DNA from: CAZJPD01 sp964547795
GTDB lineage: Bacteria > Pseudomonadota > Alphaproteobacteria > Rickettsiales > Midichloriaceae
NCBI GenBank assembly: GCA_964547795.1
Contig: CAZJPD010000038.1
Coordinates: 1-7,479 of the forward strand
Direction of reading: 5' to 3'
Length of the DNA: 7,479 bases
The position numbers and the translations under genes are program-made. This document shows, piece after piece, positions 5,466 through 7,479 of this stretch (position 1 is the stretch's first letter; every line of letters begins with the position of its first letter). The notes below the pieces were generated by a model that saw only the letters and a list, made by a program, of their open reading frames with translations, was not told where the DNA came from and searched no databases.

Positions 5466-5823
5466 TTGAAAACTACCCTGAAAAAGTTAGTAAAATTCGC
5501 TTCAATTGCAAGTGTACTCATTATTGGTCTACACTTTATTTTACTGTAGTGGAATTTTAATTCCTTTTTTCCACAGATACAGGATTACCTTGATAGCAAT
5601 TATTCTCTTAATGTAAAGTTACTTGGAAATATTCAAGTAAAAATTCTTCCATTACCAAAGATCATTATAACAGACATTGAATTTTCCAAAAAACACAACA
5701 AGTGCATAATCTTTGCTCCAGAAACTCAGGTAAAAATTAACTTCTCTGGACTTTTTAGAAACAGGGGAATTTTAGATTTACACAGTATATCTATTTATAA
5801 TCCAAAAATTAAACTCTTTAATG
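5466..5823 (+). pseudogene. AsmA-family protein, N-terminal segment interrupted by an in-frame amber codon
   Basis: The frame begins with a possible TTG at 5466 (another at 5457); no ATG exists in frame after the TAA at 5427-5429. It encodes KTTLKKLVKFASIASVLI and continues as a hydrophobic signal anchor. Codon 28 is TAG (5547-5549). Directly after it the same frame goes on with WNFNSFFPQIQDYLDSNY, then GNIQVKILPLPKIIITDIEF and GILDLHSISIYNPKIKLF. These are the AsmA N-terminal hallmarks: anchor, NY-L-v---G-i, P-P---i-d, then ---NP-i. Because the frame is unchanged on both sides, a base substitution is more likely than an indel. No ATG, GTG or TTG occurs in frame between the TAG and the gap, so simple re-initiation is not available. 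Either the gene is inactivated or the base is a sequence error. It ends at the 10-N gap. Confidence 0.65.
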
Positions 5824-5833
5824 NNNNNNNNNN
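5824..5833. other. Assembly gap of 10 Ns
   Basis: Ten consecutive undetermined bases lie inside the AsmA-family gene. The round number and the reading-frame conflict across it (frame 0 before, frame 1 after) indicate a placeholder of unknown true length. Confidence 0.97.
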
Positions 5834-7479
5834 TAGCACATTTTCAAACATTAAAAGAAGTGTTTTTAAACCAAGTACAGAATAAGTGGTCATCAAAAAT
5901 ATCAGTCATAAATGGTACACTCCAAATTATTGATGATGAAGCTGAGGTGATAATAAAAGAAATGAAGAACCTGAATTTATCGTACAACAATTCCTATAGC
6001 AAAGATTTAAAAATAGACACCTCCTTTATTGAGGGGGGCGATTCATATTCATTCTTTTTAAGTGCAGAAAACTTAGACAAAGAACTGAAACCTACAAGCC
6101 TTATTGTTTCGTTAAAATACAACCTATTACATTTACATGCAAGCTTATATAGGGATGCTAAAAGTGAGGCTTTATTGGGTAAAACTCGTATTCATTTCCA
6201 TGATGAACAATTTTATGATGATCATCATGAAATTGATGATACTACGAAAATTGAGAAAATTTTTTATCAGCAAAATTTTAAATACATGGAGGCTGATACT
6301 GAATTAAATCAAGAATTTTTAAAAATTCACAATTTTACAGCATCTTCAACAGATATTAAAAATGTTAGAGGCAATGCTAGTTACTATATTAATGACAAAA
6401 GACTAAACATTGACCTTAGCATTGATTGTTTAAATTTGGATGCGATCTTATCAAAGCTTTATAGTGGGAGGAAAGAAAGTAGTTTAAGGGCAACAGAGGT
6501 GTTAAATTTTTTAACAACTAAAAGGAATTTAACTTTTTCAAAATTTATAACAACTTCAGCAAATCTGCATATCAATAACCTGGTTTATAAACAAGATAAC
6601 ATAAGTAACTTTGTGTCAAATTTCAGTTTTTGGCCTTCTCAGAGGTCTAATGAAAGGAAGATATTAATAAATGATTTTTTCATGACACTACCAGGAGATT
6701 CTAAATTTAGAATATGTGGGGTTATATTGAACGACAAAATCCCTATTTTCAGAGGTCAAGTATTATTTGCAAGTACTCAGCCGAAAAACTTTTTACTTTG
6801 GTATTATAAGAAACCTCCTTCAAGCCATCTTGAAAATGCCCCTATTATAATAAACTCCGAAGTAATATTAATGCCTTATGTTTTACAACTACATGATATT
6901 CAATCTGCCTTTAAAAATACTCACATGTTAGCAGATATTTTAACGCTTAACTATCCAGATGCTAGCGATCTGCAGGTTTATACTGAAATTATAGCTAACA
7001 AAATGAACCTGGATAAGCTTAACCTCGATAATAAAATAAATGACCTGGTTTATACTTTGTATAGCAGTGACTTTGATAATTCTGGACAGGAATTTACTAA
7101 AAAGACTAATAATTTAGGTTTTATCCGTAATCAAAGAGGGTTTAAAAACTTTACTATTGAAGTAAAAGAATTGGTCATTGAGAATGAAACGTTCTATGAC
7201 GTAAATGTCAATATCGATATAGATGGACATTATTTGAAATTGGATCATCTAAATGCCAATAGTAAACTAGCTAGTTACACTGGGGAGGTACAGTTTGATT
7301 TATCCAGTGTGAAGCCTAAATTAGATATAGATTTAGTTTTTTCAAAGCTTGATGGCAAGCTATTTTATGTTATGTTCCCTTCTCAAGAAAGTTTAAAAAT
7401 GCGTTATCAGGAACAATTATCGTCACAAGAAGATAAAAACAATAAATCTGCAATAAGCGATATAAATTTTTATGGTATT
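5834..7479 (+). CDS. AsmA-family outer-membrane assembly/lipid-transport protein, central part (both ends incomplete)
   Basis: From the gap onward one frame (GCA at 5836) stays open for 548 codons to the window edge. AsmA-like proteins are inner-membrane-anchored, mostly periplasmic beta-rich proteins linked to outer-membrane homeostasis and phospholipid transport. This segment has repeated amphipathic beta-strand patterns such as KWSSKISVINGTLQIID, FITTSANLHINNLVYK and FKNFTIEVKELVIENETFYDVNVNIDIDG. The last, with HLNANSKLASYTGEVQFDLSS, resembles the C-terminal AsmA repeat region. No transmembrane segment or catalytic motif is seen. It continues the N-terminal segment at 5466-5823; joining them in frame requires a true gap length divisible by three, so the ten Ns are a placeholder. 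The long open frame argues that selection was lost recently, if at all, despite the upstream amber codon. Family assignment rests on both segments together. Confidence 0.72.

Overview
The window is AT-rich bacterial DNA. It carries a flagellar gene pair, the DNA-repair/transformation gene comM (yifB), a tRNA-Trp gene, and part of a large AsmA-family gene. The alphaproteobacterial style of the winged-helix regulator and AsmA protein, low GC, weak Shine-Dalgarno sites, loose gene spacing and palindromic intergenic repeats suggest a flagellated member of the Rickettsiales or a similar host-associated alphaproteobacterium. That placement is inference; no single gene proves it. A run of exactly 10 Ns at 5824-5833 shows this is draft sequence with a placeholder gap.

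Layout. 1-294 (+): 3' end of an OmpR/PhoB-type winged-helix regulator. 349-1629 (+): fliK, hook-length control. 1663-2403 (+): flgD, hook-cap scaffold. These three run in one direction with short gaps and probably form one transcription unit. 2552-2845 (+): an unrecognised 97-residue, probably three-helix membrane protein with a His cluster and a CxxC. 2846-3163: no convincing gene. 3164-3425: repeat element 1. 3453-4958 (-): comM. 5091-5166 (-): tRNA-Trp (anticodon CCA, 3' CCA encoded). 5238-5402: repeat element 2. 5466 to the right edge (+): an AsmA-family gene with no ATG, an in-frame amber codon in its N-terminal membrane anchor, the assembly gap, and then 548 open codons running off the window.

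The most interesting non-coding structure is the repeat family. Both elements are bounded by related terminal inverted repeats that begin TATAGCA, and contain a 76-base core that is identical at 70 positions. The core consists of two hairpins in opposite orientation, and element 1 adds a third. All three share one architecture: a 5-bp outer stem, a 3/2 internal loop, a 6-bp inner stem and a 3-4 nt loop. Their stems differ by paired, compensating changes. This looks like a MITE-like element carrying a structured hairpin module. The two copies lie in the same orientation and bracket comM and tRNA-Trp.

Functional reading: the left part belongs to flagellar hook assembly and perhaps its control. 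The middle holds an independently transcribed comM and tRNA-Trp with their own candidate promoters. The right part is an envelope gene of the AsmA family that may be decaying or may carry a sequence error near its 5' end.
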